Assembly (NCBI RefSeq): GCF_001510655.1
Contig: NZ_LMVC01000005.1
Span: 164,952 to 228,951 of the forward strand
Reading direction: 5' to 3'
From: Fictibacillus sp. FJAT-27399
GTDB lineage: Bacteria; Bacillota; Bacilli; Bacillales; Fictibacillaceae
Length of the DNA stretch: 64,000 nucleotides
Notes under the pieces: model-generated
What the model was told of the DNA's origin: nothing
The model's input: the letters and a program-made list of their open reading frames with translations, nothing else
Databases searched by the model: none
Made by a program: the position numbers and the translations under genes
Part shown: positions 24,472-32,532 of the stretch, in pieces
Layout of the letters: each line of letters begins with the position of its first letter
Numbering within the stretch: position 1 is the first letter of the stretch

Positions 24472-24921
24472 TCAAACTTTGGCTTTAATTCCAGCTTCTA
24501 TTTTTTTTAACAATCGAATGTACTCATCTTGCTCTTCCTTTGACAGTGTTGAAAGCATCTCTGCCCAGAAGTGATTTCGCTTTTCTACAATAGCAGAAAT
24601 CAGCGATTCACCCGTTTCCGATAATACGATCCAGACCACTCTCCGATCCTTCTCATCCCGCATACGATAGATCAGCTGTTCTTCCTCCAGCTGGTTTAAG
24701 AGTGTCGTTGTGGCTCCTGAAGTCATTCCCATCGTGTTCGAAATATCCACAACCATGCATCTGCGTTTCTGAAACAGCATCTTTAATACCGCATACTTGG
24801 TAGCCGTTAAACTATACGGAAATTCCTTTATTTGATTTTCAATAAACGCTCTTCGCAATTGAAAGAACGTATCCTTAATGTGGTCCAGCAGCTCGATCTG
24901 AGCTTGTAATTGTCGGTCCAT
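24472..24921 (-). CDS. MarR-family regulator, proximal of a tandem pair
   Basis: 149 residues with GAGGGG upstream of ATG. Helix-turn-helix VVDISNTMGMTSGATTTLLN, wing EEEQLIYRMRDEKDRRVVWI. It carries cysteine C57 in KRRCMVVD just before the recognition segment, which could be a redox switch as in some MarR proteins. It is divergent from the HlyD/MFS/flavodoxin operon. Palindromes in the shared intergenic region are likely operators. Confidence 0.9.
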   Translation of the reverse strand: MDRQLQAQIELLDHIKDTFFQLRRAFIENQIKEFPYSLTATKYAVLKMLFQKRRCMVVDISNTMGMTSGATTTLLNQLEEEQLIYRMRDEKDRRVVWIVLSETGESLISAIVEKRNHFWAEMLSTLSKEEQDEYIRLLKKIEAGIKAKV

Positions 24922-24953
24922 GACTGATCCCCTCTGGGTTATTGCATTACATC

Positions 24954-25059
24954 ATGATAGTATCATTAACCCAATAAAATTTAAAATTCATTTTTATTGT
25001 GCCTTTCAACCTTTTTGTGGTAAAGTGTTTATTTATAAAATACCTTTATCATAAAGTAT
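24954..25059. promoter_or_regulatory. Palindromes in the MarR/efflux divergent region, probable operators
   Basis: ATGATAGTATCAT (24954-24966) is a perfect 13-bp palindrome close to the proximal MarR start. ATACCTTTATCATAAAGTAT (25040-25059) is a near-perfect 20-bp palindrome about 100 bp before the HlyD-like gene. The two have different sequences, which would suit two different MarR proteins. Confidence 0.5.
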
Positions 25060-25155
25060 CTTTTCTAAAAAGTAAATCTTTCACAAAGGTATCACTCATT
25101 AACAGTTAGCTATGGTCTACAGTAAATAATATTAATAATTAAGGAGGGCAACTAA

Positions 25156-25794
25156 ATGTCTAGAGGTCGTCTACTCATGACCAACATCATCGCATTTCTA
25201 GTAGTAATCGTTTTAATTGCAGGAGGAGCGTATTACTATTTCCAAAACAACAACTACGTTTCGACGGACAATGCAAAGGTAACAGGTGAACTTCACAACA
25301 TCACTGCTCCAACGGATGGAAAACTTTCAGATTGGAACTTGGAAGAAGGCAAGAAGGTAACAAAGGATGATAAAATCGGAAAAATTTCCGGTGCTGAAAA
25401 ATCCATGTCCATCACAACTCCTGCCGATGGAACCATCATTAAAAAACAAGCCAACAATGACCAAATGGTGCAAGCTGGCCAAACACTGGCAAGTGAAGTC
25501 AACATGGATGAACTATACGTGATCGCCAACATTAAAGAAGATGAATTGAAAGATATCGAAGAGGGTGACCAGGTTGACGTTACTGTAGATGGTGATGATG
25601 AAACCACTCTTGACGGAAATGTGGAAAAAATCGGTTTTGCTACTAACTCTTTATTCTCTTTAATGCCTAAATCCAACGATGACGGCAACTACACAAAAGT
25701 AACGCAAACTGTACCTGTTAAAATTTCAATCACGAACTCATCTGATAAAGTATTGCCAGGTATGAACGCAGAAGTAAAAATTTCTAAAAACTAA
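25156..25794 (+). CDS. HlyD-family efflux adaptor (EmrA-like, short)
   Basis: 212 residues with AAGGAGG before ATG. One N-terminal membrane anchor (IIAFLVVIVLIAGGAYYYF), then NYVSTDNAKVTGELHNITAP, the typical start of the biotinyl-lipoyl domain of EmrA-type adaptors, a short hairpin and a beta-barrel (GDQVDVTVDGDD, LPGMNAEVKI). The long coiled coil of Gram-negative EmrA is absent, as expected without an outer membrane. It pairs with the DHA2 transporter 43 nt downstream. Confidence 0.9.
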   Translation: MSRGRLLMTNIIAFLVVIVLIAGGAYYYFQNNNYVSTDNAKVTGELHNITAPTDGKLSDWNLEEGKKVTKDDKIGKISGAEKSMSITTPADGTIIKKQANNDQMVQAGQTLASEVNMDELYVIANIKEDELKDIEEGDQVDVTVDGDDETTLDGNVEKIGFATNSLFSLMPKSNDDGNYTKVTQTVPVKISITNSSDKVLPGMNAEVKISKN

Positions 25795-25837
25795 TCCATC
25801 ATTAGAACTGCACTTCCTAAGAAAGGAGGAAGAATAA

Positions 25838-27460
25838 ATGTCAAGCGAATTTCAACAGCCTCAAGGCTCACACGATATCAAAAGATACATTCCTTTATTA
25901 GTCATACTCATGATCGGGTTATTCCTTGCCATCCTGAACCAGACACTGCTGAACGTGGCTATTCCCCACTTGATCACAGAATTCGGAGTTTCTGCCAATA
26001 CAGCTCAATGGTTATTGACAGGCTACATGCTGGTCAATGGTGCGCTCATTCCGCTATCGCCCTTTCTGATTGAACGGTTCGCGGTCCGCCGCCTCTTTTT
26101 GTTTGCCATGTTCTGCTTTACGCTAGGTTCATTGATCTGCGGGCTTTCAACGGGATTTCCTGTCATGCTAGTCGGGCGTTTGATCCAGGCCGTTGGCGGC
26201 GGTGTATTAGCACCTCTTGTCATGACCATCATCATCTTTATATTCCCTCCGGAAATCCGGGGTAAGGGGATGGGGATCTTTGGTCTCGCCATGATGTTTG
26301 CTCCGGCGGTCGGTCCTACGCTTTCTGGCTTTGTCGTGCAAAACTATGACTGGCATCTTCTCTTTACCGGAATGGTACCGCTGGGCGCCATCGTATTAAT
26401 CTTTGCCTTTTTCAGACTGAAAGACATTCAGCCGCCGAAAAAGGTTAAGGTTGATGGTCTTTCCGTCTTTACGTCTCTTGCCGGTATGTCGCTGCTTCTA
26501 TATGGATTCAGTGAAGCAGGAAATGACGGCTGGGATGATGCGGTTGTTCTTTCAACCATGATTGCAGGGGCTGTCCTGCTCATGATTTTTACCATCAGAC
26601 AGCTTCGTATTGAAAAGCCGCTGCTCGACATGCGGATTTTCAACTATGGAATCTTTTCATTAGCAAGCGTTATTAACGTCGTTTTGACGATCAGTCTGTT
26701 TTCCGGGATGTTCTTGCTTCCGATCTATCTGCAGACGATCCGGGGATATTCACCGCTTGATTCCGGACTGCTGTTGCTGCCAGGAGCTTTGATCATGCTG
26801 GTCATGTCACCTGTTTCAGGTACACTGTTTGATAAATTGGGGCCTCGTCCACTTGCCATTTTCGGTATGGCGATCACAACGATAACGACGTATTTCTTTA
26901 CAAGGCTGACAATGGATACCCCCTACACATTCATCGTGGTTCTCTATATGTTCCGTATGTTTGGGATGTCCTTCTTGATGATGCCGATTATGACAGCCGG
27001 CCTTAACCAGCTGCCGAAGCACTTGAGCAGCCATGGCACGTCCATGTCCAACACGCTTCGCCAAGTATCAGGCTCGATCGGTATCAGCTTGATCACGACC
27101 ATCTTTACGAACCGTACAACGTTCCATATGAATGAGATGGAAGGAGCCATGAATACGGCCGATCCATTCTTTATGACTTCATTCCATGACTTTGTTCAAA
27201 AGGTAGCGGTCAGTCTTCATCTTCCTGTATCACAGGCCCAGCAGCAAGCAGTTCAAATCCTTTTCGGTAAAGCGAGCCAGCAGTCCAGCATCAACGGCAT
27301 TAACGATGCCTTCATCATAGCAACCGTTATTTCCGCCATTGGTCTCGTATTGAGCTTATTTCTCCGTGATGTCCGAAAAGACAAGGTTAGAGAAGCGGCT
27401 GCACCAGTACCTCAGAAAGAGGAAGTACTGCTGTTGCCAGCGCCAAAGAATGTATCCTAA
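25838..27460 (+). CDS. DHA2-family (14-helix) drug:proton antiporter, EmrB-like
   Basis: 540 residues with about 14 membrane helices. Motif C-like and early segments are visible: LFLAILNQTLLNVAIPHLIT (helix 1, motif D1), TAQWLLTGYMLVNGALIPLS, LVGRLIQAVGGGVLAPLVMT, then GLAMMFAPAVGPTLSGFVVQ (motif C). AAGAAAGGAGG lies upstream. It exports drugs or other hydrophobic compounds using proton motive force together with the adjacent adaptor. The MarR pair probably controls it. Confidence 0.93.
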   Translation: MSSEFQQPQGSHDIKRYIPLLVILMIGLFLAILNQTLLNVAIPHLITEFGVSANTAQWLLTGYMLVNGALIPLSPFLIERFAVRRLFLFAMFCFTLGSLICGLSTGFPVMLVGRLIQAVGGGVLAPLVMTIIIFIFPPEIRGKGMGIFGLAMMFAPAVGPTLSGFVVQNYDWHLLFTGMVPLGAIVLIFAFFRLKDIQPPKKVKVDGLSVFTSLAGMSLLLYGFSEAGNDGWDDAVVLSTMIAGAVLLMIFTIRQLRIEKPLLDMRIFNYGIFSLASVINVVLTISLFSGMFLLPIYLQTIRGYSPLDSGLLLLPGALIMLVMSPVSGTLFDKLGPRPLAIFGMAITTITTYFFTRLTMDTPYTFIVVLYMFRMFGMSFLMMPIMTAGLNQLPKHLSSHGTSMSNTLRQVSGSIGISLITTIFTNRTTFHMNEMEGAMNTADPFFMTSFHDFVQKVAVSLHLPVSQAQQQAVQILFGKASQQSSINGINDAFIIATVISAIGLVLSLFLRDVRKDKVREAAAPVPQKEEVLLLPAPKNVS

Positions 27461-27494
27461 CACCCTACTCTATTAAAATCTGGAGGAATGTTTC

Positions 27495-28022
27495 ATGAAT
27501 ATATGTATTGTCTACGATAGTGAAGGCGGCCATACAAAGGCACTTGCCGAATCCATCGCAGCTGGAGCACAGCAAGTGAACGGCGCAAATGTCTATCTGC
27601 AGCATGTAGATGAAGCAGATGTTTACTCCCTTCCTAAGATGGATGCGATCATCTGGGGATGCCCAGGACATTTCGGCACCATCAGCTCAGGGCTAAAAAG
27701 CTGGATCGACAAGCTTGGCTATCTATGGGCAGAAGGAAAACTAATCAACAAAGTGGGGGCTGTGTTCTGTACAACAGCTACAACTCACGGCGGTTTAGAA
27801 GCGACTCTTCTTAACCTCATTACTCCAATGCTTCACCAAGGTATGATCATCGCAGGACTTCCAGGTAATGTCCCGGAAAACGCCCTGTATGGATCTTACT
27901 ACGGAGTGGGAATAACTTGTCCGATTGAAGGGAATGAACTCATTACCGAGGACGACCAGGCTCTTGGACGCGCATTGGGAGAGCGTGTAGCTCTTGTTGC
28001 ACAGCAATTTACAGAACGGTAG
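27495..28022 (+). CDS. Flavodoxin-family protein (WrbA/NAD(P)H-quinone reductase type)
   Basis: 175 residues. The FMN phosphate loop is at the N-terminus ([20 protein letters not shown]), followed by [21 protein letters not shown] and [20 protein letters not shown], which places it with WrbA-like quinone reductases rather than small electron-carrier flavodoxins. It is cytosolic. As third gene in the efflux operon it may detoxify quinones or other redox-active drugs that the pump also handles. Confidence 0.87.
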   Translation: MNICIVYDSEGGHTKALAESIAAGAQQVNGANVYLQHVDEADVYSLPKMDAIIWGCPGHFGTISSGLKSWIDKLGYLWAEGKLINKVGAVFCTTATTHGGLEATLLNLITPMLHQGMIIAGLPGNVPENALYGSYYGVGITCPIEGNELITEDDQALGRALGERVALVAQQFTER

Positions 28023-28033
28023 GTGATGGAAAA

Positions 28034-28438
28034 ATGATCGGCATATTACTTATTGTAGTCGCCGTGATTTTAATTGCAGTCTTAATTGTTATTAATACGA
28101 GGGCTTTTGCCGCTAAAGGCAAGGCGAATACAGCAGATGAAAACATGCAGTCTCCGGTTGCGAAAAAACCTATACAGGAGCCTGTACAAGAAGAAACAGC
28201 TGCCGCTGCCCAGGAAAATCACGAGAATATGGCTCCACCATCGCCAGCAATAGAAGAGAACGTACCAGAGAAAGACCCGAATGCTATGAGTGACACGGAG
28301 TACCGTCATGCTCTGCAGCGGTTAAAAACACCTGCTAAGCCTGCCGCTCCTCCGGCTGAAACAACGGAAAAGCATTCAATGAAAGATAACGATTACCGCA
28401 GTGCTTTAAAATCAATGAATAAAAAACGCGATAACTAA
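28034..28438 (+). CDS. Membrane-anchored protein with a duplicated C-terminal motif
   Basis: 134 residues, start 11 nt after the flavodoxin stop. One N-terminal membrane helix (IGILLIVVAVILIAVLIVI), then a long Pro/Ala/Glu/Lys-rich low-complexity stretch. Two copies of a short motif end the protein, MSDTEYRHALQRLK and MKDNDYRSALKSMN, about 40 residues apart (consensus MxDxxYRxALxxxx). No family was recognised. It is the last gene of the efflux operon, so it may tether or regulate the pump or flavoprotein. That is inference from position. Confidence 0.75.
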   Translation: MIGILLIVVAVILIAVLIVINTRAFAAKGKANTADENMQSPVAKKPIQEPVQEETAAAAQENHENMAPPSPAIEENVPEKDPNAMSDTEYRHALQRLKTPAKPAAPPAETTEKHSMKDNDYRSALKSMNKKRDN

Positions 28439-28444
28439 CAGGGT

Positions 28445-28481
28445 AAAAGCCATAGAATGATGACTTCTATGGCTTTTCTTT
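28445..28481 (+). terminator. Terminator of the efflux operon
   Basis: AAAAGCCATAGAA, 7-base loop, TTCTATGGCTTTT: a perfect 13-bp stem with T-run, usable from both strands. Confidence 0.93.
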
Positions 28482-28737
28482 AATCCATTTTTATAGTTTA
28501 TACGATAAGAGGTACTTTTTATGAAAGTGTAAGTGTTCATCTAATATTGTTTCTCCTCACGATGAGATGGATCATGATACGATATGAAACGTGGGCGAGG
28601 GAGCGCGCCTGCCAGCTGATCTGCTGCCTGCGCTCAGGCTCTGAGCGGAACGAAGCGCATCAGTTTTAAAAGATACTGGCTATTAACGGGTGAAAAAGCA
28701 GGAAGAGTTTGAACGTAAACTTTAAGAAAAGAATTTT
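28482..28737. other. Gene-free stretch
   Basis: No gene was seen. The only structure is an imperfect inverted repeat at about 28616-28665 (CTGATCTGC with GCGCATCAG, inner CGCTC/GAGCG) in a locally GC-rich patch. Confidence 0.5.
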
Positions 28738-28863
28738 ACTTGCGATTCGACAAGAGTTACTTGCAAAAATACTGACTTTACTTGCAATAATCCACCATTT
28801 ACTTGCGAGAAGGCCGACTTTACTTGCGAGAATCTACCATATACTTGCAAAACACCTCATTTT
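28738..28863. repeat. Six-unit, exactly 21-bp periodic array (ACTTGC type)
   Basis: ACTTGC begins at 28738, 28759, 28780, 28801, 28822 and 28843, every interval 21 bp. The core is about TTTACTTGCGAGAA and the other 8-10 bp vary. A spurious frame across it reads as heptads (LLAxxxx) simply because 21 bp is seven codons. Confidence 0.8.
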
Positions 28864-28908
28864 CATAAAAAAGTCAGCCCACTGCCTCATTTCACCATAC
28901 AAAAATAG

Positions 28909-28943
28909 AAAACCTGTGCCGCCATAAGGCGATACAGGTTTTA
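28909..28943. terminator. Bidirectional terminator-like hairpin
   Basis: AAAACCTGT-GC-CGCC, loop ATAA, GGCG-AT-ACAGGTTTT. It is followed by T-rich sequence on the + strand. It would stop leftward reading from the acyl-CoA ligase gene. Confidence 0.75.
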
Positions 28944-28962
28944 CTTTTTTCTTCTTTCCTTC

Positions 28963-29121
28963 CGTATATGTGGTCAAGCCAAATTTGAAGTACTGCGTCT
29001 GCTCGCAAAGCACTATTTTAAAAAACTTCCCGCTGTAGACAAAGAAAAACGGCAAATCGGTGTCATCAGCCGCGGTGATGTCAGCCAAAAAATCCAGCAG
29101 GCCCTTCTCCCGCAGCTCTAA
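28963..29121 (+). pseudogene. Remnant of a CBS-domain protein (C-terminal fragment)
   Basis: In one frame the + strand reads KFEVLRLLAKHYFKKLPAVD followed by KEKRQIGVISRGDVSQKIQQ and ends ALLPQL-stop at 29121. The blocks HYFKKLPAVDKEKRQIGVIS and RGDV fit the second half of a CBS adenosyl-ligand domain (RxLPVVD...GIISRGD). No start codon or ribosome binding site precedes it. The frame runs back into the hairpin at 28909-28943, so the gene is a 3' leftover. It is convergent with the acyl-CoA ligase, whose stop is 10 bp away. Confidence 0.5.
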
Positions 29122-29130
29122 CGGCTTCTT

Positions 29131-30690
29131 TTATTTTGCAGAGATGTTCGTATACTTTTCACGCAGCAGGAATTTTTGGATCTTGCCGCTCGCGTTTCTT
29201 GGCATTTCATCGACAAAGATAAATTTCCTCGGCCGCTTGTAGTCTGCCAGCTTATGGCTGTTTCTGCAGAATTCATCAAGCGCATCTTCGGTCAGCTCTC
29301 CTGCTTTTTTCACGATGACGGCCGTCACCCGCTCTCCCCACTTTTCATCCGGCTCTCCCAGCACAGCGACATCAAGAACCCCTTCATGCTCGTATAAAAG
29401 GTCTTCCACCTCACGCGGGTAGATGTTTTCTCCACCACTGATGATCATATCGTCCATCCGGTCAGAAACGAAAAGGTATCCTTCCTCATCCATATAGCCG
29501 ATATCCCCGCTATGGTACCAGCCTTTATGTACAGCTTGATCTGTCGCCTCTTCCCGGTTGTAGTACCCTTTCATCATACTCGGCCCCTTGACGATGATCT
29601 CTCCAGCCTCTCCCGGCGGAAGAATGTCCTCCGGATCAGACGGCCCTTGAGTTCCCGGACGCACGACACGAATTTCATGGTTAAAGCAGGCTTTACCCGC
29701 CGAACCTGCTTTAGCCTCCTGTTCGTCTTCAAACAAAAAGGCGATAGCCGGTCCCATCTCCGTCATGCCATACGCTTGTACAAGCTTAATGCCCAGCTTT
29801 TCACCAAGTGCCCGCACAAGAACCGGTGCCATCGATGCCCCGCCATAAAGCCCAAATCTCATGGAAGAGGTCTCGTATTGCGACAGATCTTCCTGCAGCA
29901 TCATATTCCACATGGTAGGCGCTGCAAACATGACGGAAATTTTCTCGTCCTGAATCGTTTGGAGAACTTCTTTTGCATCAAAATGATGCATGATCACTGT
30001 CGTACATCCATTATGAACACGCGGCAAAAAAGCGCAGTGCAGTTCAGCACAGTGGAACATCGGGGCTGCTGTCAGCCCTCTGTCAGATGGTCTCAGCTGC
30101 AGCGCCTGCATGCAGGTCAAACTTTGCTCGATCATGTCTCTGTGGCGGTGCATCACGCCCTTCGGCTGTCCGGTCGTTCCGCTCGTATACATGATGGCGT
30201 ACAAGTCGTTTTCATCCAACTCAACATTCGGCGCCTGGGCTTGAGCTTCTTGAACCCGATCGTGAAAACGAACTGCCTGATCCGGAACCTTCTCGCTGAC
30301 CGACCAGAAGGAGACAAGCGCAAATTCATCAAACAGAACCTTTACCTGCTGCTCCAGATCTTTTTCATAAATAAAAAGGACAGGCTTGGAATCGTTGAGT
30401 ATGTACGAGACTTCACCTGACTTTAACCGAAAGTTGATGGGATTGATGACCGCGCCTATTTTTGCACAAGCGAAGTAAACCGTCGCAAGTTCACTCGTGT
30501 TGTACATAAAAACAGAAACAACATCCCCCTTCCTTACCCCGGCTGCCAGAAACGCCTGTGCCGTGCGGTTGACATACTGATCCCATTCTCCGTACGTCCA
30601 CCTTTGGCTCCGGGATAGATCGACCAGCGCCTCTTTACCTGGATACTTTCTTACCGTCTGCTCAAATAACCTTCCAATCGTCGGATACAT
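29131..30690 (-). CDS. Long-chain acyl-CoA ligase / AMP-forming synthetase
   Basis: 519 residues, complete ANL-superfamily enzyme. P-loop-like motif AIMYTSGTTGQPKGVMH (about residue 165), then VQAYGMTEMGP, the AMP-binding YHSGDIGYMDEEGYLFVSDR with MDDMIISGGENIYPREVEDL, and the catalytic Lys in PRNASGKIQKFLLR. It activates a fatty or other carboxylic acid to acyl-AMP, then acyl-CoA, in the cytosol. GGGAGG precedes ATG. It is monocistronic. The chain-length specificity cannot be told. Confidence 0.92.
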   Translation of the reverse strand: MYPTIGRLFEQTVRKYPGKEALVDLSRSQRWTYGEWDQYVNRTAQAFLAAGVRKGDVVSVFMYNTSELATVYFACAKIGAVINPINFRLKSGEVSYILNDSKPVLFIYEKDLEQQVKVLFDEFALVSFWSVSEKVPDQAVRFHDRVQEAQAQAPNVELDENDLYAIMYTSGTTGQPKGVMHRHRDMIEQSLTCMQALQLRPSDRGLTAAPMFHCAELHCAFLPRVHNGCTTVIMHHFDAKEVLQTIQDEKISVMFAAPTMWNMMLQEDLSQYETSSMRFGLYGGASMAPVLVRALGEKLGIKLVQAYGMTEMGPAIAFLFEDEQEAKAGSAGKACFNHEIRVVRPGTQGPSDPEDILPPGEAGEIIVKGPSMMKGYYNREEATDQAVHKGWYHSGDIGYMDEEGYLFVSDRMDDMIISGGENIYPREVEDLLYEHEGVLDVAVLGEPDEKWGERVTAVIVKKAGELTEDALDEFCRNSHKLADYKRPRKFIFVDEMPRNASGKIQKFLLREKYTNISAK

Positions 30691-30809
30691 TCATTCTTCC
30701 TCCCATTATTTTTAGAGTAGAAACAATGCATATGTAAGATCCTTAGAAGTGACTTTAACTTATTTATTTCACCAGATAAGATAAAAAACCTTGTTTTTAA
30801 TTTATAATT

Positions 30810-31064
30810 AAAAAGGGGCTGTCCAAGAAGTCTGTAAGCTGTTGATTTCCGTTCCAGGCTGCTCGCTTTCCGCGGGGCGTGCGGTGAGCCTTACCGGCGT
30901 GAACGCCTACTTTTTGGTGCAAGCACCGGCGGGAGTCTCACCTGTCACGCTAGTCCCGCAGGAGTCTCGCATCTTCCACTTCAATTAACTTTTCATTGAA
31001 GATTTTTCAAGCCAAAAAGGGGCTGCCTGAAGGTCAATTTTCGACTTTCTGGACAGCCCCTTTT
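30810..31064 (+). repeat. GGGGCTGTCC dispersed repeat, short form
   Basis: About 255 bp from AAAAGGGGCTGTCC to GGACAGCCCCTTTT. It lacks the 60-bp segment present in the long forms: the sequence passes from GTCCCGCAGGA directly to GTCTCGC. It lies between the ligase promoter region and the end of the HsdR-N-like gene. Confidence 0.92.
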
Positions 31065-31073
31065 CCCTTTACC

Positions 31074-32243
31074 TTAAGTTGTTACTTTGTCACTTTCTTT
31101 TACTTCATCAAAACATGCAATGATTAAACTTTTCATTTCCAATAGGTCTTCAACGGAGTTAATGTAAATTCTGCTTACCCCATTATTTTTAGGAGCAGGC
31201 TCTATTCTAAAATCCGGACATAATTTTTCTACAATATTTGTATCTAACCTTGTAATTATATTTCTGTTTTCTTTGTCTGAAAAAAACCGAATAAACCACT
31301 TGGTAATTACGCGATTCATTACATTAAAATAGCTTGCATTATCTTTATACTTTAAGTTTTCCACATCTCTGCCACTAACTTCTAAGGTCTCTTTAATGAT
31401 TGAAAATGCTCTTAGTTCCTCATCAGTAGTTAAGACTGTCTGCTTTGAAGTATCACTTGCTTCAATTAGCATATCATCTTCCTCTACAGTTGTTTGATCT
31501 GAAACTAGAATATCTTCTTTTGGTTGATCTGCTTGAACGTTTGTAAAAGATAGACCTTCTCCTATGATTTCTAATAAAGTATGATTAATGGCTTTTTTAA
31601 TAATTGGACGGAATTTCTCAAGAACTAAGGAGGTTACACGTTGATTATTTAAATCCTTAATTAAAAATCTTACAAAGTCATCTGAGGGGTTTTTGAAAAG
31701 TTCTTTTAGAGTGGAATGAATATTGTTAGTGTAGACAAGTTCTTGTGAGAACTTAATATTTTCTTCTATATCAAAATCTTCTTTTGTAAAATGCTCAATT
31801 ACCTCAATATCAAGATTAGTTAATGATTCAATATTGAACTGATAAAACGGTTCATCATCCATAATGTTATCTTTCTTTAAATCTGTAAACAATTTGTACT
31901 CGGTTCCGTTTGTTAATATAGAGAATCTGACTTCAGGTGTTGCATTAAAATACCTGTAAATTTGCGAACTGTGTCTATGTAATTTTTCATTAACTGACTT
32001 GGCCTCAACAAATATTATGGGTTTTCTATCTTTCTTAATTGCATAATCAACTTTTTCACCTTTTTTAATCCCAAAATCAGAAACAAACTCCGGTTCAACT
32101 TCTAAGGGATTAAATACATCGTATCCCAGCTTTTGAATAAATGGAATGATTAAAGCTTGTTTAGTTGATTCCTCATTAATGATATGTGATTTCCTTTCAA
32201 TAAGCTGTAGTGAAAGTTTTTCAAGTTCCTGTTTAAAATCCAT
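31074..32243 (-). CDS. Orphan protein with type I restriction HsdR N-terminal nuclease domain
   Basis: 389 residues. The N-terminal 160 residues match the HSDR_N (PD-(D/E)xK) domain: STKQALIIPFIQKLGYDVFN, catalytic-type residues in GEKVDYAIKKDRKPIIFVEA followed by KS (D-x-ExK), then YFNATPEVRFSILTNGTEY. The remainder is a charged, AT-rich-encoded region plus a C-terminal domain that reads FIRFFSDKENRNIITRL. There is no helicase motor and no hsdM or hsdS gene in the window, so it is not a classical type I system. It may be a stand-alone DNA nuclease in defence or repair. The base composition (very AT-rich) suggests transfer. Confidence 0.85.
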   Translation of the reverse strand: MDFKQELEKLSLQLIERKSHIINEESTKQALIIPFIQKLGYDVFNPLEVEPEFVSDFGIKKGEKVDYAIKKDRKPIIFVEAKSVNEKLHRHSSQIYRYFNATPEVRFSILTNGTEYKLFTDLKKDNIMDDEPFYQFNIESLTNLDIEVIEHFTKEDFDIEENIKFSQELVYTNNIHSTLKELFKNPSDDFVRFLIKDLNNQRVTSLVLEKFRPIIKKAINHTLLEIIGEGLSFTNVQADQPKEDILVSDQTTVEEDDMLIEASDTSKQTVLTTDEELRAFSIIKETLEVSGRDVENLKYKDNASYFNVMNRVITKWFIRFFSDKENRNIITRLDTNIVEKLCPDFRIEPAPKNNGVSRIYINSVEDLLEMKSLIIACFDEVKESDKVTT

Positions 32244-32520
32244 GTTATTTCCTCCTTTTTACGTTTTATATAGAATTCCTTAAGTAAATATCGATTCCTC
32301 CTTCAACCCATTCCCTAATTTATCTGAATTTAAAATTTTTTTAATAGCTAAATATAATATGTTTATTTAATTTGTTTGTATTCTTTACTAAATTCTCACC
32401 TGCTAATAAATACTTTTTATAAATTGTTAACTAAATGTAATAAAACAATTCAGACCATTTGCCGATACACATCTATGAATCAAACAATTGTGAAACGTTT
32501 TGATTTTAGAATGATGTGCA
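32244..32520. other. AT-rich intergenic stretch
   Basis: Divergent upstream regions of the HsdR-N-like gene and the glucosaminidase. It is very AT-rich, with no repeat, hairpin or gene that I could support. Confidence 0.6.
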
Positions 32521-32532
32521 GAGGAGATTGAG

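Noticed and set aside
28738..28863. CRISPR-like array
   Set aside because: Units are only 21 bp, with about 10 variable bases. Repeats are not identical and no cas genes exist in the window.
28709..28927. 72-residue protein with leucine heptads across the 21-bp array
   Set aside because: The heptads follow from the 21-bp period. It has no ribosome binding site and runs into a terminator-like hairpin.
29512..30420. 302-residue rightward protein
   Set aside because: Antisense shadow of the acyl-CoA ligase, with no ribosome binding site or motifs.
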